Positions 1 to 8,874 of a stretch of 64,000 bases of DNA are shown one piece after another. The notes below the pieces were generated by a model. That model saw nothing but the letters and a program-made list of their open reading frames with translations, had not been told where the DNA came from and did not search any database. Origin of the DNA: Helicobacteraceae bacterium (lineage in GTDB: Bacteria; Campylobacterota; Campylobacteria; Campylobacterales; Sulfurimonadaceae). Made by a program: the position numbers and the translations under genes. Each line of letters starts with the position of its first letter. Position 1 is the stretch's first letter. The DNA is taken from NCBI GenBank assembly GCA_013138865.1, contig WTBY01000005.1, forward strand, positions 1-64,000, written 5' to 3'.

Positions 1-53
1 ATTATACTGTTTTAGTAGTTTAAAGATGCTTGATATTAAGGTGTTTGTGTTAG

Positions 54-88
54 AATTTTTGTAATTTTTGTAATTTTTGTAATTTTTG
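54..88. repeat. Short tandem repeat, 9-bp unit, almost 4 copies
   Basis: The unit aatttttgt is repeated perfectly three times and then once more with only the last base changed. It lies about 100 bases upstream of the first gene. A and T runs spaced by 9 bases may bend DNA and could change copy number by slippage. No function can be assigned from sequence. Confidence 0.8.
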
Positions 89-189
89 AGACTGTTTTGG
101 GTTTAGTTATTTCACAGTCTCATAGGAACACAATAAATTACCTAGCGGAAATTTATGGTTCTATTCGACCGTTATACTCAAGGGACTAA

Positions 190-936
190 ATGAAAAAAAT
201 AACTGTACAAGTAATTACTTTAGGGCATATGCCAATAGGATTTAATACCAATAAGATAGAAAAATGGAAATCTGAAGTATTTGAGATTTCACAAAATATT
301 GAAAATTATTCAATGAATCAAAATTCGGATTCTGTATCTTGGGCATACTCAGATGAATTATTAAAAGAAGAATTACCAAATAATATCACAACTGATATCC
401 TAATTGCTATTGCCAATGTACCTTTAGATGACGATTGGTATTCACGGAGAATTGAATCCAATAAAATTGTATTAACATTACATGAAATGAAAGAGATATT
501 ATCAAATAAAAATATTCCTATAGAAAACCTCGTTCTTTATTTATTGTATGCGTACACACTGGCTTTTATTAAGTATGACAATAATCTACCTCACAATGGA
601 GCGGAATTTGATATTATTCATGATGAAACACGTGGATGTTTATTTGATATGCATGGAATAAAAACTGATGTAGTTTATTCTTGTAATAAACCTATTATAT
701 GTTCATCATGTATCGAAAAACTTAAGTCAGGGAAACTTTCCTATGAAACCATTAATACTGCAAATGAAGAAATTAAAAAAATTAGAAAAGATTTATTTTT
801 TCAATTAGCAGACTTTATTAAGAAGCACCCTATATGGGCATTAATAATTTCTGGAATATCAGCAATATTATTAGGTGCTTTAGGCTCAATGCTAGGTACT
901 CTAATTTACGAAAGTATAAAAGCTATTACTAAATAA
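190..936 (+). CDS. Hypothetical protein with Cys/His motif and C-terminal membrane anchor
   Basis: I do not recognise this 248-residue protein. There is no signal peptide. The middle holds a histidine followed by HDETRGCLFDM-like residues (about 147-157) and then CNKPIICSSC (about 168-177), so one His and several Cys including a CxxC pair are placed as in a zinc site. A charged, probably helical stretch follows, then a Gly/Ala-rich hydrophobic segment (about 214-240) predicted to cross the membrane once near the C terminus. A soluble domain plus terminal membrane anchor is common in membrane-acting effectors, but that is inference only. The start follows AAGGGA with normal spacing. It stands alone between non-coding stretches of about 190 and 320 bases, has no CGATCG site, and is more AT-rich in codon choice than ruvB, so it may be acquired DNA. 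Confidence 0.6.
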   Translation: MKKITVQVITLGHMPIGFNTNKIEKWKSEVFEISQNIENYSMNQNSDSVSWAYSDELLKEELPNNITTDILIAIANVPLDDDWYSRRIESNKIVLTLHEMKEILSNKNIPIENLVLYLLYAYTLAFIKYDNNLPHNGAEFDIIHDETRGCLFDMHGIKTDVVYSCNKPIICSSCIEKLKSGKLSYETINTANEEIKKIRKDLFFQLADFIKKHPIWALIISGISAILLGALGSMLGTLIYESIKAITK

Positions 937-1257
937 AAAGTATAACAAATTCGTGGAGCGAATAGTTTTCCGTGTTCCATAAAGTGTTCAAAAAGTAAAA
1001 ACTGCAAAGTTCCACAAACCTTAAGGGATTATGGAGCAAAAAAAGTGAGAGGATTGACTTATTAGTAAAACGAACCATAATCTAACTAAGATCATGTTAC
1101 ACTTTGCACTATAAAATAACCCAAGAAAGGAAATATTCCAAAGTATAACTATTTATACAAGCCTAGTTTTATGGATTTGGAATGTTTGTGAGATTTAAAT
1201 ATATGACAAATTGTAATATTTTTAAATTAAAACGAAACAGTAGGGTATAGTTAGAGT
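937..1257. other. Long intergenic stretch, no gene seen
   Basis: No open frame with a convincing ribosome binding site is visible on either strand. A short inverted repeat (ATTCG and CGAAT around TGGAG, 949-963) just after the upstream stop codon has no T-tract, so it is not a convincing terminator. An AT-rich stretch at about 1200-1235 probably contains the ruvB promoter, but no clear -35/-10 pair can be singled out. Confidence 0.5.
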
Positions 1258-2268
1258 ATGGAAAGATTAGTAGAGATAGAAAAATTTGAAGATGAAGAGG
1301 TAGTTGAGAACACTCTTCGTCCTGATGCTTGGAATGATTACATAGGTCAAGAACAGATCAAAAAGAATTTAGGTGTATTTATAGAAGCCTCTAAAAAAAG
1401 AGACGAAGCACTGGACCATACCCTTTTTTATGGACCTCCAGGTCTTGGTAAGACAACCTTAGCTCTTATTATTGCAAATGAGATGGGAACAAATATAAAA
1501 GTAACGGCAGCCCCTATGATAGAAAAGAGTGGAGACCTTGCAGCAATTTTAACAAACTTAGAAGAGGGAGACATACTCTTTATAGATGAAATACATCGTC
1601 TATCACCAGCAGTTGAAGAGATCTTATACCCATCTATGGAGGACTTTAGACTAGATATTATTATCGGTAGTGGTCCTGCGGCACAAAGTGTTAAAATAGA
1701 TCTGCCTCGTTTTACTTTAATTGGAGCTACAACTCGAGCAGGAATGCTTTCAAATCCTCTTCGTGATCGTTTTGGTATGAGCTTTAGAATGCAGTTTTAC
1801 TCACATGATGAGTTAGCACAAATTATACTAAAGGCTTCAAGTAAGCTAAATAAAGAGATAGATAGCAATGCATCTAAAGAGATTGCAAAAAGAAGTCGTG
1901 GAACACCACGTATTGCGCTTAGACTATTAAAACGTATACGTGACTTTGCTGATGTTGTTGATGAAGATACTATTTTACTTTCACGTACAAATTACGCATT
2001 AGAAGAGTTAGGAATTAATTCATATGGTTTTGATGAAATGGATATACGATTTTTAGAGTTTCTTATTCAAGCTAAAGGTAAAGCTGTCGGATTAAGTACG
2101 ATCGCAGCGGCTCTTAGTGAAGATGAAGGAACAGTTGAAGATGTAATTGAGCCTTATTTATTAGCAAATGGTTTTTTAGAGAGAACAGCTCGTGGACGAC
2201 TAGCAAGTAGAAAAACATATGAATTTTTAAGACTCACTCCACCAACTGAACAAAAAGGACTTTTTTGA
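1258..2268 (+). CDS. ruvB: Holliday junction branch migration ATPase RuvB
   Basis: RuvB is the hexameric motor that, with RuvA, drives branch migration of Holliday junctions in recombination and replication-fork repair. The 336-residue length is normal. Visible features are the N-terminal [11 protein letters not shown] region, Walker A GPPGLGKT (59-66), Walker B with DEIH (110-113), the GATTRAG sensor-1 region, the RSRGTPRIA sensor-2 arginine region, and the C-terminal winged-helix domain ending near RKTYEFL. The ATG lies downstream of an AT-rich region. The next gene, a permease, overlaps its stop by four bases, so the two are probably cotranscribed although functionally unrelated. ruvA and ruvC are not in the window. 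Confidence 0.97.
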   Translation: MERLVEIEKFEDEEVVENTLRPDAWNDYIGQEQIKKNLGVFIEASKKRDEALDHTLFYGPPGLGKTTLALIIANEMGTNIKVTAAPMIEKSGDLAAILTNLEEGDILFIDEIHRLSPAVEEILYPSMEDFRLDIIIGSGPAAQSVKIDLPRFTLIGATTRAGMLSNPLRDRFGMSFRMQFYSHDELAQIILKASSKLNKEIDSNASKEIAKRSRGTPRIALRLLKRIRDFADVVDEDTILLSRTNYALEELGINSYGFDEMDIRFLEFLIQAKGKAVGLSTIAAALSEDEGTVEDVIEPYLLANGFLERTARGRLASRKTYEFLRLTPPTEQKGLF

Positions 2269-3311
2269 AACAAGAACATTTAGTTATGGGTATATTTTTA
2301 GTAACTCTTTATGCAATGTTTGTACTCTATGAACCATTTTTAATGAATATTTCAATAGCTACTCTTTTGGCACTCTCAACTACTGCAATACATCAAAAAT
2401 TTATTAGTTTGACTCACTCTGATCTAATTGCATCAGTTATTTCTACTACACTTTTAGCACTTCTCTTTTTTGTACCTATAGGCTATTTTTTAGGTACATT
2501 TACAGTAGAAATAAATGCATTGAAAATAGAACAATTGCAAAAAATATACACTACTTTAGAGCATTTCGCTTTAACACTTCCAGATGTATTAAAACCAATG
2601 GTTGATAAGCTTAAAGAGTCTAACTTTGAAACAAATATAGCTACATATGCGATCTCTTTTACAACTACAATAGGAAAGCATTCAGGTGGATTTATAAAAG
2701 ACTCATTACTGATTATTCTTTTTTACTTTTTTGTACTTTACTACGGAAGAGAAATGGTTCGTTATATAGTTCAAGTTAGTGGACTAGAAGAGAAACATAC
2801 AACACAAGTTGCTTGTGAAATTTCAACAACTATGAGTGTTGTTTTTTACTCTGTAATTTTAACAGCTATGTTAGAGGGTGCACTGTTTGGAATGGTGATA
2901 AGCTACCTAGGTTATAACGGAATTTTATTTGGTATTATGTACGGCTTTGCTTCATTTATACCTGTTGTAGGCGGTGTCTTAATGTGGGTACCATTTTCTA
3001 TATATGAGTACTCGGTAGGACATGAAGCAAATGCCATACTTTTAGCGATTTACTCCATTGTTGTTATCTCTATTTTAGCTGATACTATACTAAAACCGTT
3101 AATTATAAGATATATTGGAACTTATGTAGTAAAGATGAAGGTGAAGACAAATGAGTTAATTATTTTCTTCTCAATTCTTGCAGGATTAGCTTCATTTGGG
3201 TTTTGGGGTATGATTATAGGACCTGCGATAACCTCTTTTTTCTTAGCTATTTTAAGACTTATAGAAGTTAGACAGAAGAGTTTGAAAGAGCTTGTAAAAT
3301 CTTCTAGTTAG
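2265..3311 (+). CDS. AI-2E family transporter (UPF0118), integral membrane permease
   Basis: A 348-residue polytopic inner-membrane protein of the AI-2E/UPF0118 family, members of which have been linked to efflux of autoinducer-2, Na+/H+ antiport or other small solutes; the substrate here is unknown. Two hydrophobic pairs lie in the first 80 residues, then a soluble loop (about 85-150), then about five more membrane segments. The C-terminal half carries the family-typical Gly/Pro-rich stretches [11 protein letters not shown] and [10 protein letters not shown]. The start is TTG at 2265, four bases inside the ruvB stop, with AAGGA five bases upstream. The gene ends convergently with the LpxA-like gene: the two stop codons lie within eight shared bases and no terminator separates them. 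Confidence 0.88.
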   Translation: MKQEHLVMGIFLVTLYAMFVLYEPFLMNISIATLLALSTTAIHQKFISLTHSDLIASVISTTLLALLFFVPIGYFLGTFTVEINALKIEQLQKIYTTLEHFALTLPDVLKPMVDKLKESNFETNIATYAISFTTTIGKHSGGFIKDSLLIILFYFFVLYYGREMVRYIVQVSGLEEKHTTQVACEISTTMSVVFYSVILTAMLEGALFGMVISYLGYNGILFGIMYGFASFIPVVGGVLMWVPFSIYEYSVGHEANAILLAIYSIVVISILADTILKPLIIRYIGTYVVKMKVKTNELIIFFSILAGLASFGFWGMIIGPAITSFFLAILRLIEVRQKSLKELVKSSS

Positions 3312-4029
3312 TAGTAGTTGCAAAAGAGGCTAGCTCTTTTACAAAGCTACTCTCAGTTGAGTTTAAAATGTCTTCAGCTTTTGAAGAGTCTACTTGACCT
3401 TCAGCTCTAAAGATCTCTTTAAATGCTACTTTAATCTCATTTAGTTCATCTTTATCATCTATGCGACGTCTTAGACCAATAATATTTAGCCCTTTAACTT
3501 CTGCAGGATTTCCTTCAACTAAAGTGTATGGAGGAATAGAATTTTTAGCATTAGAAGCACCACCAATCATAACACCACCACCTATAATTAAGTTATCATG
3601 AATAGTACTAAGTCCACCGATAATAACTCTTTCATTACACTGAACACCTTCATGCAGTGTTACTCCATTTGTCAAAATAACATTATTAGAGATATTAACA
3701 CCTGTGTATAGTTGTGAATATGCCATTATAAAGCACTCATTATCAATATTAAGATCTAAGTTTTCATCACCTTGTAATCCTATTTGTGAGAATTCTCGTA
3801 TTTGAACACTCTTACCAATATTTACAGACGCAACACCATTGCCGACTCTTGTAAAAGAGTATATTTTACTATTTTCACCTATAGTTACATTGTCACTTAT
3901 AATAACATGAGCTTCAAGTTGAACACCATCTTTTAAAACTACGTTTTTTCCAATAGTACAAAAAGCTGATATTTTTACATTTTCACTTATTGTTGCACTC
4001 TCATCAATGATCGCAGTTTTATGAATCAT
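3304..4029 (-). CDS. LpxA-like acyltransferase paralogue lacking the catalytic His
   Basis: A left-handed beta-helix protein of the LpxA family (acyl-ACP:UDP-sugar acyltransferase, first step of lipid A synthesis). Hexapeptide repeats run from about residue 5 to 170. They are followed by the LpxA-type signature GNPAEVKGLNIIGLRRR and a C-terminal helical domain. The ATG at 4029 (MIHKTA) is chosen over an upstream TTG because LpxA proteins begin this way; it overlaps gnnA by 11 bases. Aligned by eye with E. coli LpxA, the catalytic segment AHIAHD reads SQLYTG here, so His122 and His125 become Gln and Thr. His160 is kept. The protein (241 residues) is also shorter than usual between the repeats. 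With gnnA and gnnB upstream, the substrate is probably UDP-GlcNAc3N or a related amino sugar. It may be a paralogue with altered chemistry rather than the main LpxA. Confidence 0.8.
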   Translation of the reverse strand: MIHKTAIIDESATISENVKISAFCTIGKNVVLKDGVQLEAHVIISDNVTIGENSKIYSFTRVGNGVASVNIGKSVQIREFSQIGLQGDENLDLNIDNECFIMAYSQLYTGVNISNNVILTNGVTLHEGVQCNERVIIGGLSTIHDNLIIGGGVMIGGASNAKNSIPPYTLVEGNPAEVKGLNIIGLRRRIDDKDELNEIKVAFKEIFRAEGQVDSSKAEDILNSTESSFVKELASFATTTN

Positions 4030-4921
4030 TTGAAGTCGCAATCTCTAAAGTTATAATGCTGTCTTCGATCGAAGCTAATGAGCCACGCTCTCCACTCTTA
4101 ATGTACGCTACAAAAGCTTCAAGCTCTTTTATGAGAGGTTCATCTTTTTTAATATGACAACCACGAGTTACAAAAGAGTTATTAACACTAAATCCTGAGT
4201 ACTCGTTTAGTGTTTGTCCCATAAGATCAGCTTGAAAATAGCCATCTTTACAAGCAACTTCAATTTGACGTTTTTTAAATGGTGTTAGCCAGTTTGTAGT
4301 AATATCTGCGATTACTTCATTTTCAAGTTCAAAACATAAAACTGCATTATCTTCATGATGATTATGTATTTTACGAGATTTATATATAGTGCTCTTTAAA
4401 ATATTACGTCCCGTGATGAAGCGAATAAGGTCTATATCGTGAACACTTAAGTCTGTTAAAACTCCAACATCTGCTATACGTGGAGGGAATGGTCCAACTC
4501 TTGTGATCGCTACTGAGTAGATCTCTTGAGAAGTTAGCTCATTTTTAAGTGCTTGAACAACTGGGTTAAAACGTTCAACATGACCAACACAACTTTTTAG
4601 GTTTTTAGCATTTACAGCGTCAAGAATGATTTTAGCATCTACGATCGTAGATGCTGCAGGTTTTTCTATAAAAATATTAACATTTTTATCAATACACTTA
4701 AGTGCAACTTCTTTATGTAAAAAAGTAGGAACTGCAATAATTACAGCGTCAGGTTTTGCAGATGTCAACATTTCATCAATATCAAGAAAAAACTTTTCAT
4801 CGTAAGGATCGTTTTGCACAACGTCACACAGAGCGCAAATATTTACATCACTTATATCTTTTAAAATACGATAGTGATTTTTCCCCATAGAACCTAAACC
4901 AATAATTGCGATGTTTAACAT
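4019..4921 (-). CDS. gnnA: Gfo/Idh/MocA oxidoreductase, probable UDP-GlcNAc 3-dehydrogenase GnnA
   Basis: A 300-residue NAD-dependent sugar oxidoreductase. The Rossmann motif GLGSMGKNH is at 8-16, the family EKP motif at 86-88 and the GHVERFNP substrate-loop motif follows. In organisms that make 2,3-diamino-2,3-dideoxyglucose lipid A (Campylobacter jejuni, Leptospira, Acidithiobacillus), GnnA oxidises the 3-OH of UDP-GlcNAc so that GnnB can transaminate it. The assignment rests on the neighbours: a DegT aminotransferase lies one base upstream and an LpxA-family gene overlaps downstream. The alternative is a WbpB-like enzyme for 2,3-diacetamido sugars of a surface glycan. Confidence 0.75.
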   Translation of the reverse strand: MLNIAIIGLGSMGKNHYRILKDISDVNICALCDVVQNDPYDEKFFLDIDEMLTSAKPDAVIIAVPTFLHKEVALKCIDKNVNIFIEKPAASTIVDAKIILDAVNAKNLKSCVGHVERFNPVVQALKNELTSQEIYSVAITRVGPFPPRIADVGVLTDLSVHDIDLIRFITGRNILKSTIYKSRKIHNHHEDNAVLCFELENEVIADITTNWLTPFKKRQIEVACKDGYFQADLMGQTLNEYSGFSVNNSFVTRGCHIKKDEPLIKELEAFVAYIKSGERGSLASIEDSIITLEIATSNDS

Positions 4922-4922
4922 G

Positions 4923-6014
4923 TTAAGCCTTTAATGTTTTTACTATATAATTTTGTTCTTCTTCACTTAAATAAGGACTCATAGGAAGTGACATAATCTC
5001 TTCGCTTACTCTCTCGCTTATATTAAAATCACCTTTTTTATAACCAAGTCCTACAAATGCTTCTTGCAAGTGTAGTGGTATAGGGTAGTGTACAGCAGTT
5101 GGTACACCTGCCTCATTTAATTTTTTGCTAACTTCTTCACGGTTTTTAATACGAAGTGAGTATTGAGCGTATACACTTTGGTTTTGTTCTTGTATAAATG
5201 GAGTTGTAAACTCTGTAGAAGAAAGAAGTTCACTATATCTGCTTCCTATCTTCTCTCTTAGAGTAACTTCTTTGTCAAAATATTTAAGTTTAACATTTAA
5301 AACTGCTGCTTGAATAGCATCAAGACGACCATTAATTCCTACATATTTATGTTTATAACGCTCATTTTGTCCGTGGTTAAGTAGCATTCTTATTTTTTCA
5401 GCAATTTTTTCATCTGAAGTAAAAATAGCTCCACCATCACCGTAAGCACCAAGTGGTTTTGAAGGGAAAAAACTAGTACAACCGATTGTAGATAGGTTAC
5501 AAGATTTTTTAGCTTTATAAGTCGCTCCGAAACTTTGACAAGCATCTTCGATCACCGTTATGTTATGTTTACTTGCGATCTTATTTATAGGATCCATATC
5601 AGCACACTGTCCATAAAGTGAAACAGGCATAATAACTTTAGTCTTTGATGTGATCGCAGCTTCTAAAAGAGCAGGATCAATATTATAAGTTTTTTCATCA
5701 ATGTCTACGAAAACAGGTGTTGCACCTAAAAATGCTATAACCTCTGCTGTTGCTATAAAAGTAAATGGAGTAGTTATAACTTCATCGCCTGCTTTAACAT
5801 CTAGCGCCATAAGCGAAAGTAGAAGAGCATCCGTTCCACTACTACAACCGATCGCAAAAGATGCTCCCGTGTAAGTTGCTAAATCACTCTCTAGTTTTTG
5901 GAGCTTTTCTCCACCTATGAACATGGCCGTACTCATAACTTCTAAAACTTCTTTGTCTATCTCCTCTTTGTATTCGTTATATTGTGCTTTAAGATCTATA
6001 AAATTTATTTTCAT
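4923..6014 (-). CDS. gnnB: DegT/DnrJ family PLP aminotransferase, probable GnnB
   Basis: A 363-residue sugar aminotransferase of the DegT/DnrJ/EryC1/StrS family. Features include CSSGTDAL (PLP phosphate region, about 57-65), the EDACQSFGA aspartate region and the Schiff-base lysine in SFFPSKPLGAYGDGG (Lys186). GnnB transfers an amino group from glutamate to the 3-keto sugar made by GnnA, giving UDP-GlcNAc3N for N-linked acyl chains in lipid A. It is the first gene of the gnnB-gnnA-lpxA-like set on the minus strand and only one base separates it from gnnA. WbpE-type enzymes have the same motifs, so the precise sugar is inferred from the LpxA-like neighbour. The ribosome binding site is weak. 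Confidence 0.77.
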   Translation of the reverse strand: MKINFIDLKAQYNEYKEEIDKEVLEVMSTAMFIGGEKLQKLESDLATYTGASFAIGCSSGTDALLLSLMALDVKAGDEVITTPFTFIATAEVIAFLGATPVFVDIDEKTYNIDPALLEAAITSKTKVIMPVSLYGQCADMDPINKIASKHNITVIEDACQSFGATYKAKKSCNLSTIGCTSFFPSKPLGAYGDGGAIFTSDEKIAEKIRMLLNHGQNERYKHKYVGINGRLDAIQAAVLNVKLKYFDKEVTLREKIGSRYSELLSSTEFTTPFIQEQNQSVYAQYSLRIKNREEVSKKLNEAGVPTAVHYPIPLHLQEAFVGLGYKKGDFNISERVSEEIMSLPMSPYLSEEEQNYIVKTLKA

Positions 6015-6085
6015 TATTTGCTACTTTAATTAATTTAGTTTTATAAGGATATCTAAATTTTATTTAAAGAGCTCTGTTAGTAGTG

Positions 6086-6526
6086 CTATTGCTCATTATC
6101 ATCGTGGTATGCATCAATAAATTCGGATATTAAAAAATTTATTGACTCTAGTGTGTCATCATAAGGATCTTCTGCTTCTAAAAAATCATTAGCAAAGTAG
6201 GTTAAAGCAAAACTTTCAATATTCTCATGACGCTTTGTAATAATCTCTTCACCAAGTGATAGTTGTACATTTATAACTTCAATATTTGTTATATTGATAG
6301 ACTCTACTTTAAGCATAAAACTAATTGCATCAGGCTTTCCAAATACAAACCCAGCTTTTTGGAGTCTTTTTTTAGCACTTTTTTTAATCTCTTCTTTTTG
6401 TTTTTGATCTATATAACTAACATCTATAGGCATATATAGACTAAGATGTTTAACGTTATCTAGTGTAAAGATCGATGCAGAAAAAAGTGAAGTTGAAAAA
6501 AGTAAAATTATAAGTATCTTTTTCAC
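6086..6526 (-). CDS. Small exported protein of unknown function
   Basis: I do not recognise this 146-residue protein. It begins with a clear signal peptide (about 1-17, Leu/Ile/Phe-rich, ending near FSA), so it is probably periplasmic. The mature part mixes beta-like strands with a lysine-rich helix (about 40-60) and ends in a very acidic tail (DAYHDDNEQ). The start is GTG at 6526, one base overlapping the stop of the upstream thioredoxin-like gene. The pair is therefore cotranscribed and may act together in the periplasm. Confidence 0.7.
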   Translation of the reverse strand: MKKILIILLFSTSLFSASIFTLDNVKHLSLYMPIDVSYIDQKQKEEIKKSAKKRLQKAGFVFGKPDAISFMLKVESINITNIEVINVQLSLGEEIITKRHENIESFALTYFANDFLEAEDPYDDTLESINFLISEFIDAYHDDNEQ

Positions 6527-6960
6527 TATCTTTTCTTTTCAGTATAAATTTTTTGTGCTTTATCAAGCTGATTTAAAAATTCTTTTTTCTTTAGATATCC
6601 ATACGATGTAAGAATAGCTTCTTGATTTTTTGGATCTACAAAATAGACAGTAGGAATTGCTTTAGAGTAAAACTTTTTGGGATATGCACCTTTGTCTCTA
6701 TATTTATCAATAGCTACAGCAATAAACTCCATTTGAACTCTCTTTTTAATAGCATCTGAACTTAAAGTCTTTCGCTCAAATTTTTTACACCAAGGGCAGT
6801 AGTCTGCAACAACTAACAACATAAGTAATTTATTCTGCTTTTTTGCCATACTTAAAGCTTTAGCATACGATCTCTCATACTGAACACTCTGTGCAAATTC
6901 ATCTATTTGTGCTGCACTAAGTAGTGTAAACATCATTAAACTCATCATAAAAATTTTCAT
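6526..6960 (-). CDS. Exported thioredoxin-fold protein
   Basis: A 144-residue protein with an N-terminal signal peptide (about 1-16) and one thioredoxin domain. The active site is CPWC (55-58), preceded by LLMLLVVADY, and the cis-proline region reads KAIPTVYFVD. This matches the periplasmic thioredoxin-like group that reduces disulfides of envelope proteins or apocytochrome c. The target cannot be told from sequence. It overlaps the next exported protein gene by one base (TAGTG). It is divergent from fhs across about 105 bases that must hold both promoters. Confidence 0.83.
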   Translation of the reverse strand: MKIFMMSLMMFTLLSAAQIDEFAQSVQYERSYAKALSMAKKQNKLLMLLVVADYCPWCKKFERKTLSSDAIKKRVQMEFIAVAIDKYRDKGAYPKKFYSKAIPTVYFVDPKNQEAILTSYGYLKKKEFLNQLDKAQKIYTEKKR

Positions 6961-7066
6961 ACTAACTCTCTTTTCATGTTGTAAAATATTAATCTTGTAT
7001 AGTACTATTTAATTCTATTTAACAACTTTAATGTAAAATAGTAAAATTAAAACTTAGGAGATCAAG

Positions 7067-8743
7067 ATGTCAGATATTGAAATAGCACAAAAAGCTACGA
7101 TGAAGTCAATTATTGAACTTGCAAAAGAGAAATTCGGTATTAGTGCTGAACATCTTGAACCTTATGGTCACTATAAAGCAAAACTCTCTTTAGAGTATGT
7201 TGATAGTTTGTCACATAAAAATAAAAATGGAAAGCTAATTTTAGTAACTGCAATGAGTCCAACACCTGCAGGAGAGGGTAAAACTACAACTACTGTAGGT
7301 CTAGGTGACGCTATGAATACTATAGGAAAAGAGACAATAATAACTCTTCGTGAGCCATCTTTAGGACCATGTTTTGGTATGAAAGGTGGCGCGGCTGGTG
7401 GTGGTTACTCGCAAGTTGTACCAATGGAAGATATTAACTTACACTTTACTGGTGACTTTCATGCGATCGGTGTTGCACACAACTTACTCTCAGCAATGAT
7501 CGATAACCATATTCATCATAGTAACTCTTTAGAAATAGACTCTCGTGAAGTGAAGTGGAAGCGTGTTATGGATATGAACGATCGCGCTCTTCGTGACATA
7601 ACAGTAGGTCAAGGCGGATCTGCAAATGGTTTTTTACGTGAAGATGGCTTCGACATTGTTGTAGCTTCTGAAGTAATGGCAATACTTTGTTTAGCTACAA
7701 ATAGAGCTGATCTTAAAGAGCGTTTAGGACGTATCATAGTTGCTTATAAAAAAGATAAAACTACACCAATTTATGCAAGTGATCTAAAAGCTCATGGTGC
7801 TATGGCAGCTGTTTTAAAAGATGCTATAAAACCAAATTTTGTACAAACTTTAGAAAATAATATAGCTATTGTTCATGGTGGACCTTTTGCTAACATTGCA
7901 CATGGTTGTAACTCAGTAACAGCTACTACAACTGCTCTTAAACTCGCAGACTATGTTATTAGTGAAGCTGGTTTTGGAGCAGACTTAGGAGCTGAAAAAT
8001 TTATAAATATAAAATGTAGAAGTGCTTCACTTAAGCCATCTGCTGTAGTTTTAGTTGCAACTGTACGTGCTCTTAAATATCATGGAAATATTAAAAAAGA
8101 TCATCTAAATAAAGAAAATTTAGAAGCACTTGAAAAAGGCTTTTCAAATCTTGCTAGACATATAAATAACATTAAAGACAACTACCAACTACCAGTTATA
8201 GTTTCTATAAATCATTTTATGTTTGATAGTGATTCAGAGTTAGACCTAGTAGTTAAAAAATGTGAAGATATGGGTGTTAAGTGTGTAGTCTCTAGACATT
8301 GGGCAGAAGGTGGAGCAGGGGCTAAAGAGTTAGCTGAAGAGGTTGTAAATATTGTAGACAATACTAAAGCTAAAGTCACATTTTTATATGAAGATAGCCT
8401 GCCATTGGTTGAAAAAATAGATAGAGTATGTAGAAAAATATATGGAGCTTCTTCTATAAGTATGAACAAAAAAGTAAAAGAAAAGTTAGAAAAATTACAG
8501 AGTAATTATGGTGAGCTACCTATCTGTATGGCAAAAACTCAAATGTCATTTTCAACAGACCCTACACTTTTAGGTGCACCAAGTGGACACAATGTTGAAA
8601 TAAGTGATGTTAAACTAGAAAATGGAGCAGGCTTTATAGTTGCGATCGCAGGTAACATGATGACTATGCCAGGACTACCAAAAGTACCAACTGCTGAGCG
8701 TATAGATATAGATGATAATGGAGTCGTAACAGGGCTTTTTTAG
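7067..8743 (+). CDS. fhs: Formate-tetrahydrofolate ligase
   Basis: This enzyme makes 10-formyltetrahydrofolate from formate, ATP and tetrahydrofolate in the cytoplasm. It feeds purine and formyl-methionine synthesis and one-carbon assimilation. The 558-residue length is normal. Visible motifs are the P-loop-like [16 protein letters not shown] (65-80), [20 protein letters not shown], the GDFHAI segment, and the C-terminal [13 protein letters not shown] signature. The ATG follows TTAGGAGATCAAG with ideal spacing. It appears to be a single-gene unit. Confidence 0.97.
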   Translation: MSDIEIAQKATMKSIIELAKEKFGISAEHLEPYGHYKAKLSLEYVDSLSHKNKNGKLILVTAMSPTPAGEGKTTTTVGLGDAMNTIGKETIITLREPSLGPCFGMKGGAAGGGYSQVVPMEDINLHFTGDFHAIGVAHNLLSAMIDNHIHHSNSLEIDSREVKWKRVMDMNDRALRDITVGQGGSANGFLREDGFDIVVASEVMAILCLATNRADLKERLGRIIVAYKKDKTTPIYASDLKAHGAMAAVLKDAIKPNFVQTLENNIAIVHGGPFANIAHGCNSVTATTTALKLADYVISEAGFGADLGAEKFINIKCRSASLKPSAVVLVATVRALKYHGNIKKDHLNKENLEALEKGFSNLARHINNIKDNYQLPVIVSINHFMFDSDSELDLVVKKCEDMGVKCVVSRHWAEGGAGAKELAEEVVNIVDNTKAKVTFLYEDSLPLVEKIDRVCRKIYGASSISMNKKVKEKLEKLQSNYGELPICMAKTQMSFSTDPTLLGAPSGHNVEISDVKLENGAGFIVAIAGNMMTMPGLPKVPTAERIDIDDNGVVTGLF

Positions 8744-8828
8744 TTTTCAGTGAATAACTTTTATTAAAAACTAATAGCAAAAAATTTGATCTAAATTAGA
8801 ACTAATTATTACTATTAGCTTGCTATGC

Positions 8829-8834
8829 TATAAT
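8829..8834 (+). promoter_or_regulatory. TATAAT -10 box upstream of the heme-sensor GGDEF/EAL gene
   Basis: A perfect TATAAT lies about 40 bases upstream of the ATG at 8875, in an AT-rich intergenic stretch. No clear -35 box is seen, as is usual for the main sigma factor in Campylobacterota. Confidence 0.5.
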
Positions 8835-8874
8835 TAAACGAAATTATTAAGTTTTAATTCAAGGACAATTATAA

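Noticed and set aside
949-963. Hairpin after the first gene as a terminator
   Set aside because: The stem is only five bases and there is no T-tract behind it.
6961-7066. Specific promoter for fhs and the thioredoxin-like gene
   Set aside because: Several TAAAAT-like strings occur in this AT-rich gap but none stands out, so no site is reported.
8212-8469. Minus-strand frame inside fhs
   Set aside because: It lies wholly within the well-supported fhs gene, has no ribosome binding site and shows low-complexity Ser/Leu composition typical of a shadow frame.
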